Source: Lethocerus indicus
Taxonomy: Eukaryota > Arthropoda > Insecta > Hemiptera > Belostomatidae
Length of the DNA: 64,000 bases
Reading direction: 5' to 3'
Assembly: GCA_019843655.1 (NCBI GenBank)
Contig: JACDQD010000010.1
Coordinates: 3,145,637-3,209,636 of the forward strand
The translations under genes were made by a program, and so were the position numbers. Shown here in pieces: positions 24,301 to 36,703 of the stretch. Below the pieces are notes generated by a model. The model was not told where the DNA came from. It saw nothing but the letters and a program-made list of their open reading frames with translations, and made no database searches. How positions within the stretch are numbered: the stretch's first letter is position 1; the number at the start of each line of letters is the position of its first letter.

Positions 24301-26905
24301 GTCAGGATAAATCATAAATAATTATTACGATACCAACGATTTAAAAGTATGATGATTACTCCATTGTATTCATAACGAAAATAAGACTTATGCATTTTGA
24401 ACGCGATGCTCATGAATCTAACTGACCTGAAAGCGATGATGATGTTTATTAAAATGACGTGCAACGAAAGCTTCAGAAGTAATAATAAGAAAATTAAGAC
24501 TCAGCCCTGGAGAAGTTTACTCCGAAGTTGAAACAGCAGTTGTTACTCCTCTGATATCAAAGCCGCCGCCTTAATAAACGATAGTAATCGCTTCTCTTAC
24601 CTGAAACCAAAGAGAAATAACATAAAATTATAAAGTTGTCCAGGGTAGGTAGCTCTTAAGGAAATTAAGTTTCATTTTAACTACGGCATTTGCCATATAA
24701 CAGATACATATAGTTGAAATTTAATTATCATTTCTGTAATGTATCGCCGATAATAGTAAAATATAATCACTTATTTCCATATGAGCGAATAACGATCCTG
24801 AATTAATTATGCATAACCAAATTATTCGAAGAATTTCATCCTATAACACGAAAAATGTTACTGAACATTTTATTACAGAGGTTAATAGCGTTAATTAAAA
24901 TCAACGCTTCATTCCGATATGTGAATTAGTATGTAGAGACAACATTACTGTTGTATATTCCTCGGTTTGTTACATTACTTTTCTGTGTTAGAAATTTGTA
25001 ATTACGCGTAAACGTTTTTATAGGGAATAATAATCCTGATGCCGGTATGTAAAATTACGAAATAATATAGCGTCGAATAAATTAATATGATTAGTGCACA
25101 CGCCTGCGATACACACCTGTCGATTACAATTTCCCTTCAAACATTTTAAGCATTCAGAGTCAATTCCATGTTCAATAATCGAGTCAGTTCTTTGAGTTTG
25201 GTCGTTGACGACCGGCAGTGTGAATAAAATAGTCATCAAAGGGGCGTTAATAGCTTATGATTTATACCGGGTCGACAGTTATGTTAACAACGCGTTAATA
25301 ATAATACAGATTACGTCTGTAACGCCACAAATAACGCGGTTGACGTTACGAAACATTGGTCCCAGTGATCTCAGAATGAGATGATGTTTCGTGACAATGT
25401 CGCGGGCCATTTGACGATAATGAGTTTCGGTCCGAATTAATCAGGCGGCCTGTGCCAAAACGCCAAACAACGGCCGTTAATTATCGAAACTAAAAACGAG
25501 TTTGAAACAACAAAAAACAGTCATTCGTACACTATTTATAGAGCGCATCGCGCGCATTTGTGTCATTGCTTTTTTTTAATGGTATTTTTCTTTTTGTTTT
25601 CGTTTTGCTTAACATTTTTAAGCCTTGGGATGTATGCGAATATAGGGCGTTGTTTTTATTGTGCTTGTGTTTAGCCCACAGTTTTTGTTAGCTAGCCCCC
25701 GGGATAGCCGCCCCCAAAGTATCCGATATCCTTTGCGGTGGAAACTGATAGAAATGAACATACCGAATAGAATACGCACAATTTCTATAACGTCATTTCA
25801 ATTGCTTTTTATCATTATTTTTTTATGTATGATAATATAATTGAGATCAAGGCCCTACAAAGGGTTGAAAGTACAGTCGACCGTTTTAGGATGCTCAGAA
25901 ATGTTCCCAAGAAAATAAATATTCCGTATTCGGTGCTAACAAGATGCTATATGGACAGCTCTCCATGAGTTTCCGACACGGGTTTATCCGCAGACCAAGC
26001 AACAAGTGAGAATAAGAAATAGGTGATAAATCATCAGAGGGAATAAATTTAACAATGTTAAATTAATATTAAATGACCAATTATCATCTTCAATTTTATT
26101 AGAACTCTGACTTATTGTACATTGATGTCGCTCTGTTTTAGCACGGACTACCCATCTGTGGGCCAGACTGAGAGGCCGAGACTGGGCTAACTTTCGTGCT
26201 GTGGCAAATTAGATATATTGCGCGTCGGTACCAAAATATCGTTCCCGGGACGGGGCCTTTCATCTCCAACGTTAGCTAACATGACGTTGGCCGAACCGAC
26301 AAGTTTCATTACCGGAAATGCTTCGTAAAGGCAATGGCCTTACTCTCCGAACAACGTATTCCGAGGCCGGTATTGCATCCGGAATTTTAGACCTGAGGAA
26401 ATTGGTCAGGAAGTGATTTCCTCCTGGAAAAGAAATGGAGCCCGCCAACTAGGAAAATGAATCCTGAATGAAGGCGGAGAAAAAAAGGAAAAATAAGAAA
26501 TATCGGGGGGGACAATGAAACCGTGTTTGTAATTCTGATCAAACGTCGGTTGATGATTCAGACGGCCGTGTCCTTCGTCTCAAAAGTCCGTGACGCGAGA
26601 AGAGTCCAGCCCACAATGCTTTAAAAAATAAATTAATTTTTAACAGAAATATTAAAAACGGTGACTTTCCAAATATTCAAATTGAAGGAAAATTCGGTCC
26701 TAAAATATTCGGTCATAAATCAGGGAATCCTTTCGCAGAGTGAATTTCCGTTTTTCCGCAAGGTGTTTTTAATATTAAATTAAATATTGCTGTCTACAGG
26801 GTTACACCTGTCATTTTGGATTTAAAAAAGGCGACAATTTCGCTCAGCCGCAATACGAAAATGTGCATTACCAGCACACAACATTCGGAAAGCGAAAGTC
26901 GCTCG
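24301..26905. other. No gene seen; possible regulatory block at 25400-25570
   Basis: AT-rich with no recognisable gene. The stretch 25400-25570 mixes CpG words, TAATTA words and a perfect MEF2-type site, which resembles insect conserved non-coding DNA in texture. Confidence 0.35.
25532..25541. promoter_or_regulatory. MEF2-type site
   Basis: CTATTTATAG fits the MEF2 consensus YTAWWWWTAR exactly and is palindromic in consensus. It lies within a CpG-rich AT-mixed block. Function is inference only. Confidence 0.25.
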
Positions 26906-26966
26906 GAAACCGGTATCAGGCAGATGACACTATTGTAACCGGTTTCATCCCTCGCCCCTTTGGTTT
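26906..26966. repeat. Foldback motif, inverted pair
   Basis: GAAACCGGT at 26906-26914 and its exact complement ACCGGTTTC at 26958-26966 are separated by 43 bases. This is the same arrangement as at 36674-36703 and 50961-51079. Confidence 0.5.
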
Positions 26967-27490
26967 ATATTTGAATATCCTTATAAATCAGAGGAGTCAT
27001 TATGAATTGTGTACAGAGATCAATAAGAGCGTTAACGCCCCAACTTGGTCCGCCTCGTCGGTTGCCATGGAAAAGTGGGAAATAAAAGGTAATCGGATGG
27101 ATGTGTGTGTGTGTGTGTATGTGTGTGTAGAAGGGGGTCTCTCTCCCTCTCTCTCTCTCGTCAGAACATATTCCCAACTAATGCGGAAGAGCTTTTGAAA
27201 TATTTCACGAAACGTTTCAATATGGAATAATTGAGCCGAACCTCGCATTTGTAATCTGCATGTCAGGTTTAAGCTTCATCAGCAGGGATTTGTACATTTG
27301 CATTCGCTGTCAATAAGCTGCAGGAATTCCATTGCAGGATTGAAAAAAAAAAAACTTTTCGGAGCTTTCTTTCCTACACTACATTTTCATGTATGGTAAT
27401 GTTGCACCAAGAAAGAATTTCAGACTGTTGTGGAACGCATATTTAAACCAGCACAAAAAATGTTTTTTTTTTCCTTTTTTCTTGCTTACA
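26967..27490. other. No gene seen; compound (TG)n/(CT)n microsatellite
   Basis: A TG run at 27102-27128 (with one TATG interruption) is followed by a CT-rich run at 27138-27159. Around 27465-27490 poly-T leads into CTTGCTTACAG, which looks like a splice acceptor but runs directly into the foldback motif. Confidence 0.6.
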
Positions 27491-27503
27491 GACCGGTTTC
27501 GAC
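27491..27503 (-). repeat. Foldback motif, single copy after a poly-T tract
   Basis: GACCGGTTTCGAC is the reverse-strand form of the motif. The T-rich tract immediately upstream could be the reverse complement of a poly-A tail. Confidence 0.45.
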
Positions 27504-28954
27504 CTATCGTCAATGGACTACGTTAATATGATGCATATGCCATCGTTAACCGGTGCACGTATTACTTCTGTCTGACTAATAAATAGACAGTAATCGCATT
27601 CTAATGAAGATGGCCGGAAGCCAACTGGGGTCTGGCCCCAGACGAAACAAAGAGCGGCAGGCGGTTTATATCAAGGGTACTGAAAAATACAGGGGTGTTG
27701 AATTCATTCTTTTGAAAAGTCGTCAAAATGGGAAAAATTATGCTAAAAAAATATCCCCACCGGCTCGTGGATAAATTTATTTATATAGACTAGTGGAGTT
27801 AATTCATTTTGACATAAGATCTAAAAATTCATTTGCAAGCGACGATAATTCAATACACACGATTGACTAGTAATTACAGTAATACACAGTAATATACACT
27901 AGTACAGGGGGGCTGTGGATAAATTGAAATGTCTGAAATGCGAGACCCATTGCCCGTCGGACTGAGACATTCAACACTTCGATCAATCGCTCTTCATCCT
28001 GAACTTAGTTCTCATGAAGTTGTGAAGTCACGCCACTCGATGCAACATGGCGGCGGACTTTTAAACCACTTGTAAATTTGAGTTAACTACGGGCAAACCT
28101 CAAATAACTTCAGCCCTTTATATACAGTATTCTCAATCCGCTCGGACGAAAAACAATAAAATGACAGAGATATGTGTACAGGAATAACGGTTCTTAAGGC
28201 GAAGTTTTATAATGCACTGGTGTATTGGGATAACTATACTTTAAAACATATATGGCGTATTACCTTGGGGAGAACCTCGGGTAGGAGGTGTTGAACCCCT
28301 ATCCGTCGGAGATTCTTCCCGCTTTTGGAGAACACTTGAGCTAGTTTATTGCGGCGGAAAGGTTTATTCCCTTCTCAACGGGAGCTCCCCTGGGCGTTGT
28401 CCGCTCCCCACAGCGTTACGCGATCTCGCCGGATGTTGGTTAGTGATAATTTTAAATTCCGGCACAGCTGTTTTTGTAGCACTTACGCTATGTCGTCGCT
28501 TCGAAAAAGTTAAAAACCCGATGGCGAAGAATTATCGGGGCGACGAGATCCCCGGGCACTTACCGACTTGGTCTTTACCACCCCATAAAGATTTCCAAAA
28601 TCCCAGACACCCTGGGGGGTTTATGCCCTACAAAAAAGCCCATTCAAAAGGGGCGGGGGGATGTTGAGGGGTGGGGTGGGAGAGTTTTTTTTATGGCGCG
28701 TCAACCCCGGCGGTTCGACTACTGGTGGGCCTCGGTACAAATATATTACTTTCTCATCTCTTCGGGAGGGTGGAGATTGCGAGAGGGGCGGGGGTGAGTA
28801 ATAGAAAATTTTCAGAAGCCAGAGTGCATTATTATAACCGACGAGATTGGGGGAGTCTACTCCCCCTCCTCACTTGAAAGGAGCTAGAGGCCTCTCTCTA
28901 AGGCTTTCCCTGATCTGATAAAATATCGTGGAGCCGCCCACCACCAACAGTGCG
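27504..28954. other. No gene seen
   Basis: AT-rich to about 28250, then CpG-rich with G-runs to about 28880. Open frames at 28443-28667 and 28671-28877 show no motif. GGGGAGAACCTCGGG at about 28265 faintly recalls the family 1 end but is too short to call. Confidence 0.4.
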
Positions 28955-29095
28955 CGTTATCTCTTCCACCAGACCAGTCTCAGATGCACAGCATCGCACT
29001 ATTCAACATTAATAGCCTGTAAACCCGAGACTTCCTCTCTGAGAAACAAAAACAACCGATTCTTCTCTCGTGCCGTCTCCTAGATCGCAGATAGT
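28955..29095 (+). repeat. Family 2 dispersed repeat, copy 1
   Basis: It starts with GTTATCTCTTCCA. About 64 bases on comes CCTGTAAAC, then ACTTCCT, AACAAAAACA, GATTC and CGCAGATA. The same ordered blocks occur at 29579-29710, and the first two at 30058-30140. Not a family I can name. Confidence 0.5.
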
Positions 29096-29374
29096 GCCCG
29101 GGACTCGTATTAAAGAGTCAATCTGAATAAAAATTAGGTGTTTCCTTACAGTTCAGTTTCTTTGTTCCGGGAAGATCTCGGGGGAGGGAGAAAAATCTTC
29201 TCGTTGGTTTAATAGTGTCTCTTATACAGTGTTGACGGAATAAATCCCCGATATCGCCACAGTAGTGATAACTCCAGAAGACAGAAAACAGATATCCGGG
29301 AATATCTCAACTTTTTTTAACGGCCCCTAACGAATAGGCGAAAACACAGGGCGAGTTTTAATGAAAGAAGTACC

Positions 29375-29441
29375 GGGCCAAGGTGTCATTGAAGGGGAAT
29401 TCCGAAATCACCGAGCTTTGTGGGCACAGTGGTTCGAATCC
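29375..29441 (+). mobile_element. tRNA-like Pol III promoter, probable SINE remnant
   Basis: A box A-like GGGCCAAGGTG (29375-29385; consensus TRGYNNARNNG with one mismatch) is followed 45 bases later by a perfect box B, GGTTCGAATCC (29431-29441). Flanks do not form a tRNA acceptor stem and no anticodon arm is apparent, so a functional tRNA is unlikely. A degenerate tRNA-derived SINE is the simplest reading. Confidence 0.4.
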
Positions 29442-29578
29442 CAGTGGCGGACCGAATATTACGTAAACTAGATCTAGGACATTTATTCAAACAGAACATT
29501 CACGCTGGAATTTCTATACTCAGAATATTGCGTTAGTATAGTATGCATACTTAAAATGTAATAAATATTACGGGGTCC

Positions 29579-29710
29579 GGTTATCTCTTCCAGTAGGCCG
29601 CCTACGACCCCCCGGCTCACGCCCAAACGCACTAATTCCCTGTAAACTAACTTCCTTGCTTTCGGTGGGGGGAACAAAAACAGATTCCCATTGTCGTTCG
29701 CAGATAACTG
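29579..29710 (+). repeat. Family 2 dispersed repeat, copy 2
   Basis: GTTATCTCTTCCAGT, then CCTGTAAAC about 62 bases on, ACTTCCTT, AACAAAAACAGATTC, and TCGCAGATAACTG. It shares the order and spacing of copy 1. The 82-codon minus-strand open frame here (29483-29731) lies inside the repeat and has no motif. Confidence 0.5.
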
Positions 29711-29872
29711 TGGGAGTGAACCGAACGCCATTGCACGTGCTATATTACAATTCTATGAAACATGATAGTACTGCAGGAACGGGGAGTAGGTCTGAATGGC
29801 TTGCATGAAAATTACACAGTCCAAATTGCGGATTAAACTGCCGATATATATTCAAACTAAGATGGTGTATGT

Positions 29873-29887
29873 CCCCCCCCCCCCCCC
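29873..29887 (+). repeat. Poly-C tract of 15
   Basis: An uninterrupted run of C follows GTATGT. Such runs are rare in this AT-rich context and are prone to sequencing length error. Confidence 0.9.
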
Positions 29888-30057
29888 GTCTGTGATGAAA
29901 TTGAATATGTTGCAAATTTTCAAAATTGAGAACGCGCGTGCCTGCAAACAAGAATTGAAAAGTCTGGTAGGCATTGTTGGCTCGGTAGAATTGTTGAATT
30001 GAGACAAATTTATTAGCTATGTCGAGCAACCAGCTCAATATTGGAGATAGCTCGAAG

Positions 30058-30140
30058 AGTTATCTCTTCCAGTCGAACGGCCCTGATCTACCCCTCACAT
30101 CTCCACCGTTGATTCGTCTATAGCTCGTAAACAAGATTTA
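30058..30140 (+). repeat. Family 2 dispersed repeat, copy 3 (5' part)
   Basis: GTTATCTCTTCCAGTCGA, then GCTCGTAAAC about 66 bases on. After that, similarity to copies 1 and 2 fades. It is the third copy within 1.2 kb. Confidence 0.4.
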
Positions 30141-31639
30141 ATCAATCAGGATCATTAAATACCTAACGTTATTTCTTACGTCACGAGGAATCCAGCCGTC
30201 GACGGCGTTGAAAGTGAGTCCCTTCTCACGGTAAGCGACCGTCAACGAAAGTTTAACTGATGCGAATAATTTGTAACCAACGTTTTATAGAACAAAGGTC
30301 GGTCGATAAAAGTAGATCGAATTGCACGATCCCAAAAAAACATGCGCATTCATTTACATAACGTTTCCCAACTTTCACATACGATATACGAAATACATAT
30401 TTAAATAATTTCCTCTCAGCACGCGTAATAGTGTGCTGAAAACAAGGAATGTGGAGCTCAGCTCTATGGTGTTAAAGGTGCAACTTGTTAACAATTTGTG
30501 TCTTATTTACGACAATGCATGTGTGACCCACGCTCACTTCAAATCGAATTTCTGCATGTTTAGATATTCTCTCGTCTATTTTCACACGTGGACACTTTGA
30601 ACAGGAAATTTCTACTCGTGCATTAAATAATAACAAAAAAAGAAGAAGTGAGGTAATACATAACTGGTCTTTTACTTATATCAAATTTGCTTTAGCTCGA
30701 TAAGAGGTAATCATCGCCAGACTAACTACTTGAACTTTGTAATTCCCCCATTTGGAAAATTATTTCGTGTCAGGCCGAAACTTCTACTTGCCCTTCAAAT
30801 TAAGCTTTCCCAGTTTTTCTTCCCTCCTGTCGAGTCGAATGGAGAAACCCACGGAAATTCCGTCCCTTAGCGCTGCGTCGAGGCCGATCCGACATCGCGT
30901 GGAAAGCTCGTTCGGGATAGCGTGATCCGTTCAGCCCAATTTTCCTTACCTAATTAAAAGCGCCGCAATATGTCCCCGAGTGGAGGATAAGTTTTACCAG
31001 GCCCCGGTAAAAGGTACTTTTCACAGGACCAACGCGGCTAATTGGGCCCGGCAGTGCGCAACTTTGGACTTTCGAAAATATTTTTCGCCCGAAAGGCGCC
31101 AATCGATGGTCCCCCGATTCGGCCGACGAAGGGAAAAGCCATAAAAACCGACGTCGCCAGGAACGCTCTCACGGATATGAATTGCTCATTTTCAATATAC
31201 TTGTTTTTTCCCCTCCGACGACTAGGAGTCGTAAAATTGTTTTCCAGGGACTGGCGGTAAATTACACTTCTACTGAATGGTCAATCGTTGCACAAGTACT
31301 TAGGAAGTTCGACTTCATGTTGGCTCCGTCATCTAATAAATGATGGACATTTTCTACTGCCATTTGTTGAAATAGCGCTTAAGTAAACAGGAATGAAGGA
31401 GAATTCCGGATTTGCATAGGCAATATGTCACATTATTATAAGAACACTGACCATAAACCAAGTACATCTAAGTCCAAATATCCATGTATATAAATGAAGG
31501 CCCGCAGGCCAGTACACGTGTATGAATCAATATTTGTAAATTGTCCACGATATTTTATGGGTATTTTAATAAAAATAATATATTTGTAATTTTACGATTT
31601 TTGTAATCTTGCGATAGGTCCGACATCACTCGGAGAACA
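30141..31639. other. No gene seen
   Basis: AT-rich, with a CpG-rich block at about 30780-31160 that contains a 7-bp hairpin (TTTTACC at 30992-30998 with GGTAAAA at 31006-31012). The open frame at 31042-31260 has no recognisable motif. Confidence 0.4.
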
Positions 31640-31690
31640 AGGTGGATAAGGCATTGGACCAGGAGTTCGATTCTCTGGAGGTGGATGGCG
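31631..31690 (+). mobile_element. tRNA(Ser/Leu)-like remnant, probable SINE head
   Basis: The run GGTGGATAAGGCATTGGAC (31641-31659) resembles the D-arm of tRNA-Ser/Leu, and GTTCGATTC (31665-31673) is a box B core. Only a few bases separate them, so the anticodon arm is missing. The 5' box A part is poorly conserved. I read it as a decayed tRNA-derived element rather than a tRNA gene. Confidence 0.35.
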
Positions 31691-34449
31691 TCCTAAGGGA
31701 CCTATCTTCCTTCATACGGGCTAAACCTATTCCTCCCAGTAGCTTACAAAAGTCTAGCGCACTTTGTAGGCACCAATGATCGCCAATGCGGGATCCTTTA
31801 TAATTGACACATGGTGTCCGGAACATCTGTTTGTTCAACACTGTTACCAATTACGACGGAACGCGACGAAAACTGATACGGAGAGACATCTGGCGCATTT
31901 TTACATTTCAAAAGGCTGTACCAACAAACCTCCGCTGTATCTACTGACAGGTTCGGTGGGCGACAGTTTGAGTTAAGATTATTTTAGTTTATTAATCACA
32001 AAATATTTTATTTTTAAAATTCATAATTCGTACACATCTAAAGTCGTCGAAAAGACAGCCGCTAATCACGGCGTTACGAGCGTCGAAAACTCGTATGTTA
32101 TTCGAAAACGAATAAATGTTCGTAATTTATTTTCGTTGTACTATTTATCAGTTAATCAAGTTTATATTACTGTTTAGCTGCTTGGTTAAAATACTCAATG
32201 CTCAAATAACAATTGAAAATTCTATTAATCGTTATCGCAAACGGTAATCCATTCGCGAGCGATTAAAAACTGTAAAGTGAACTGACCCAATTACACCATA
32301 CCAATTACACGATACGCTTGCTACTAGATATTATACTGTTTCCCTATTTCAAACTGTACTTATTTTTAACTATTATTGTACTGACCAGTACAGTATTACC
32401 TCTTCTAACTTGATGTATTATGGTTGATATAAGAAAATTCGCAATGAAAAAGAAAGAAATATTAAATTTAAATTTTTTTAGTGTTACATACTTCATTATT
32501 ATGCATGAGCGTCCGACTCAGGGTCGATCAATTGACAGTGCATTGTCTTCGTATGTTTTTTTTCTTACTTTGCGCCCTATTTAAGGTTCGTAGGCTTAAA
32601 ACAATAAATCTACATTACCGAGGAACAGTCAGCCACATTTGTTGGTGGAGGGGCAGGGAAGGGGGCTAGTAATTACGAGAGTGCCTAAAAGAAGAACGCG
32701 CAGAGGGTTGGCGCCCAGTCCCGAATCCAATAGACAGATGGGGGGAAAAAATAGCCCGGAATCCAATCGGTCCGCAAACTTAAGGCTTAAGCGTGTACAA
32801 TATCTCTCAGTGGCACTCGCACGCACACGAACACACGCAGTCCCGAGACAGAAACGGGGCTTCGCGTGTGAGAAGTCGGCCAGAGTCGATAATCAATCCT
32901 GGGCTAAATCAAAAGTCCCCAAGGGGTAGGTAACCTCCCTCCCCCCTCTGCACTCGCTTCCAGTTACGACCGGCCGGGGAAATCAAAGCCGGGAAAGAAC
33001 GAGAGTGAAGAAAAGAGGAATAAACGACGAGGAATTGGCACAAAAACGCCCAGATATTCCTCCTTTAGTCTCACTCCACCGATTCAAATTCCCACGCTGA
33101 TCCCAATAATTAATTGATTAACGTGAATAGGACGTGTTAACCGTAAACATCGGGGGATGTAGAGATGTGTCGCTACGGGACGGACAGCGAATAAACGCTG
33201 GTCCTACCCATATATGTACCGAAGCATCAATCAACTTCGTCGTAATGACGACCGCGTTCACTACTGTTTCACGAAAATTGTTTCGCCAGCGCAAATATTT
33301 ACTGAATGTTATTATTGGTCTGGAAATGGAATACAACACGAGCAAACAATAGGCTGCTTTTCATTAGCGGCATTATTGGCCACTTTGATACTGACCAAAT
33401 ACTAGTCCGACGCGGGTTTAACACGACTAACATCCGACGAAACAAAAAGGTTAATACTAATGATTTTCAGACCTACGCGCTTTAGGGCTTAATCAGAATT
33501 TAAATCAAGTTTTTGCGGGCGAATGACTAACATTAGAGGTAATAACATTTTTGATAAGTACTCAAATGCATGTCATGATGGAACTAATGGCATGCTGAAA
33601 TTTCTATAGCTTTTCTGTATATCGCGTTTTCGTTCATCCAAAACAGAATTATTTATATCGCACTATTTATATTTCGTTTCGCCGATTCAAATGTACGACG
33701 TTCTATTTTCACTAGGCTCAACGATCGGAACACAAACGAGGCAATGCACAGTTGAGGCCCCAAATTGTTGGTCTGTGGCGTTGTTCATCCGGGGGCCAAT
33801 AAGGGGGAGGCCCGGCGCCGTTTGAATATAAAAGAAGTGGATGACGTGAGCACGGTCGGTTCTGCTGGGAAAAGGGAAAAAGGGGGAGAGGGCGAAGGAA
33901 GGTAGGCAAAAATTCCTATTGCCAATATCCCGAAGGACCGGGGAATTGAGCCCGATCAACGCGGTCCTCCTCTGCTTTATTCCGCGGCCGTTTTCAAAAA
34001 CGCACGTACGCCGTTGCTGTTTCCCGTCTACTTTCGGAAATGCATATGACTTATTTCGTATTTGTACAGGTCAATATTCGTAATAAAGTTAAAGCCTATT
34101 CGATATATAGAATAGAGGGAGTTTACAACTGGGCCGAACCGGGTCATTATTAATAAACATAGATTTTTTATATTTGTACATAAATGCAGTAGATAAAATC
34201 GTGCTGACTAGTCAGTCCCGTACTTTCTACACTAACTTGGTACAGATACGACAGCTGCCGGAACCTCGAGCAACAATATTTCGTTCCGGTTATGATCAGT
34301 ATTATGTTATTGCAACAAAATGAGGTCCGCAATCTCGGGAGCTTAAAATCACAATCCAGGCGGGGACATCTTTCGACGGCTAATTGAATTAGCGACAACG
34401 GGGTCAATGAGTAATAAGGAGGGAAGAGAAAAGAAGAATAGAACCCGAT

Positions 34450-34453
<4 letters not shown>
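31691..34453. other. No gene seen
   Basis: AT-rich to about 32600, then mixed. Open frames at 31776-31976, 32639-32929 and 33687-33959 carry no motif that I recognise. CpG-rich words near 33750-34020 again resemble conserved non-coding DNA in texture only. Confidence 0.4.

Positions 34454-34529
<76 letters not shown>
34454..34529 (+). repeat. (AG)38 microsatellite
   Basis: A perfect 76-base AG repeat, followed by a shorter interrupted tail to 34540. Overlapping minus-strand open frames with long Ser-Leu runs are products of this repeat, not proteins. Confidence 0.97.
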
Positions 34530-34530
<1 letters not shown>

Positions 34531-34540
34531 CAGAGAGAGG

Positions 34541-36670
34541 CCACCCAATGACAAAAGGGCCTCGGGTGATGAATGGTTAAAAGGTAAACGGTCCCAGAGC
34601 CCTTTTCATTACTAACGAACCTAATGAACTTCAAAACTGATATAACTTGCAGGGCCGACCCTCACTCCTTGGAAAATACAGGGACAAGGCTCATTTTCGA
34701 CTACCATTTTCGGCTTCAAATTTCCAACTGAGCATAAAATTGGCAAGAAGCGATCAGCCGATATCTCAAAATCAAAAAGGGCCCCAAACGACGCTTCAGT
34801 CAGAATAAAAAGGTGGAAGCAAAAGTTAGACTTACATACGACTGGATAAATGAACACTGTAGCCCCTTAATATCACGGAGTACAGTGCGTTGGTGAAGAA
34901 ATGTATGAATGTTTGAAATTGCGAGGATTTGGTATTTTGGTAAACCCGTTTCGGCCAACTTCAGTCGCTGTTACTGACAGTAGTCTCACACAGCATAATG
35001 AATGCTTGTGGGGCATCCGGTCTGCACTTTTTACTTTCTTCAAACTTTACTTTACGGAACATTACCAAACCGACGAGAGGAAACAGGAGATGGAGAAAAC
35101 TAAAAGTATGAAAGTCGTTTGTTGGTCCTGAATGGATGAAAAGTCATCATTCCCGTCTTTAAGTATTTTCGGATACAAAAGAGAACTACAGAATTGTGTG
35201 CAAAGAAACTCTACTGCGACAGAAATCCTATTCAATTGTCAATATCCGCGTCTTCCAAGCCGCGTTATTTATGTCTTTAGGGAAAACGATGCGGCCCTAA
35301 AGGGGGAAGAAGAAAATTCCACGACAGGATTAAAACTTCCTCTTTCAGCCCCCACTTTGGGGCCAAGTCCGACAGTGATATATTCCGTGGGGTCGGGCCG
35401 CCCACCACAATAAACATCACTTCTTTCGCGCCGAAAGGAGAGTCAGTAAAAATTACAACAAATTGTAGACCGACATTTGTTAACTGGAGTTAAATAACTC
35501 GCAGAAAGGGAGACGGCCCGTTCCCTCCAATTAGTTTTTAATTATTTAATTCCCATCCCCACAACCGTGAAGCGAGTTCTCGCAAAAAATTTAATCGTTA
35601 AAATACAGTCCCGCACTAGCCCGGAACAGTTATTAGTGCTACGACAAATAAACATGACGCACCAAGCGAAGCATTATTAGCGCCAATTGCGAACCTAGCA
35701 ACAGCGGTCGGCTTCAAGAACGCCCTTTGTATCGAAAAACCATCGACAAGAAGACACGCACCCAAGTATGAAAATAACGAGCAGAGTTAACGCCGGTTAT
35801 TGGACGGAAGGTTTATGTAAGGCCGGCGTGAGGTTAAGACGTTCTCATTCGGATGAAAATAAGACGTTGATGGAGATGAAGAGGGGGGACACCGAGGAGA
35901 GGAATACAATTAAAAGGGGGACTCAAAGGGGACGTTAATACACAGCAGGATAACTCGGCTAAAAAAGAAAAAAGGGGGATATTACTGGAAGAAGGGACGG
36001 GGGATGGAGAGAGTGGAAGTAAGCCTGGGGACCTGGGGGGGCTCCCGAGGGAAGGTAACACGTGCCCTGGTAAAACGAAGATGCTGAAATAATAACAGCT
36101 CCCTCCCCCTCCCCCTTACCCCATTTCCCACTTGATATTGGAGCCTGATCCAATATCGAGGAAATACAATCCGACCACTCTATACCGAATATTTACCCTC
36201 ATTTATTAGGAGACTTAATTTGCCCTGACCAAACTTCTTTTTTCGTTTCAATGTCAACACGAAAGTGACCTTTCAGAGCAAATTTTATAAAATTATAAGG
36301 GACAAGGAAATAGTTTTACCCTAACTAAAAGGGCAATGAGGAATATTGACCGATGAAAACTCAAATCAACAACGCATTCGCTCGAAAAAACCTCAAGAAC
36401 AACTTTCATCAGTAAAGCCGACCACAGCTTCATCAAGCGAAAGTAAGACAAATGAAAGTCGTATCTGCCGTTAGATTAGAAACTAATCTAATTTAAATAA
36501 AATTCGGTCCGCCACCGGTATTTTTCCGAATATTCTTATGAATAAATATCTGTTTCTGTGGTCCTCTGATCGCACAAACATATTTATTATCTTCTGTTTT
36601 ATCCCTTAAAGCCTGATGAGTATAGATTGGTTAAATTACGAAGGAAATTAGATTGACAGTTGGTGAGAAA
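34541..36670. other. No gene seen; purine-rich patch
   Basis: Two plus-strand open frames in one frame (34901-35131 and 35132-35413) are separated by a single TGA; neither has a recognisable domain. From about 35870 to 36060 the plus strand is strongly purine-rich. Confidence 0.4.
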
Positions 36671-36703
36671 CCGAAACCGGTCTATGTTTAGATTATACCG
36701 GTT
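36671..36703 (+). repeat. Foldback motif, inverted pair with short loop
   Basis: CCGAAACCGGTCTA begins at 36671. AACCGGT inside it pairs with ACCGGTT at 36697-36703 across 15 bases. Confidence 0.5.

Noticed and set aside
26863..27198. YQADDTIV word resembling the reverse transcriptase YxDD box
   Set aside because: No other reverse transcriptase motif around it in that frame; chance match.
27465..27503. Strong splice-acceptor-like TTTTTTCTTGCTTACAG
   Set aside because: It leads straight into the dispersed foldback motif and no frame after it is exon-like.
28260..28330. GGGGAGAACCTCGGG resembling the family 1 end
   Set aside because: Short and without the upstream blocks.
34168..34634. Ser-Leu repeat 'proteins' on the minus strand
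   Set aside because: Translation of the (AG)38 microsatellite.
34901..35413. Two in-frame open frames separated by one TGA, as if a readthrough gene
   Set aside because: No domain in either half, no splice or codon-bias support; one stop in 170 codons is not compelling here.
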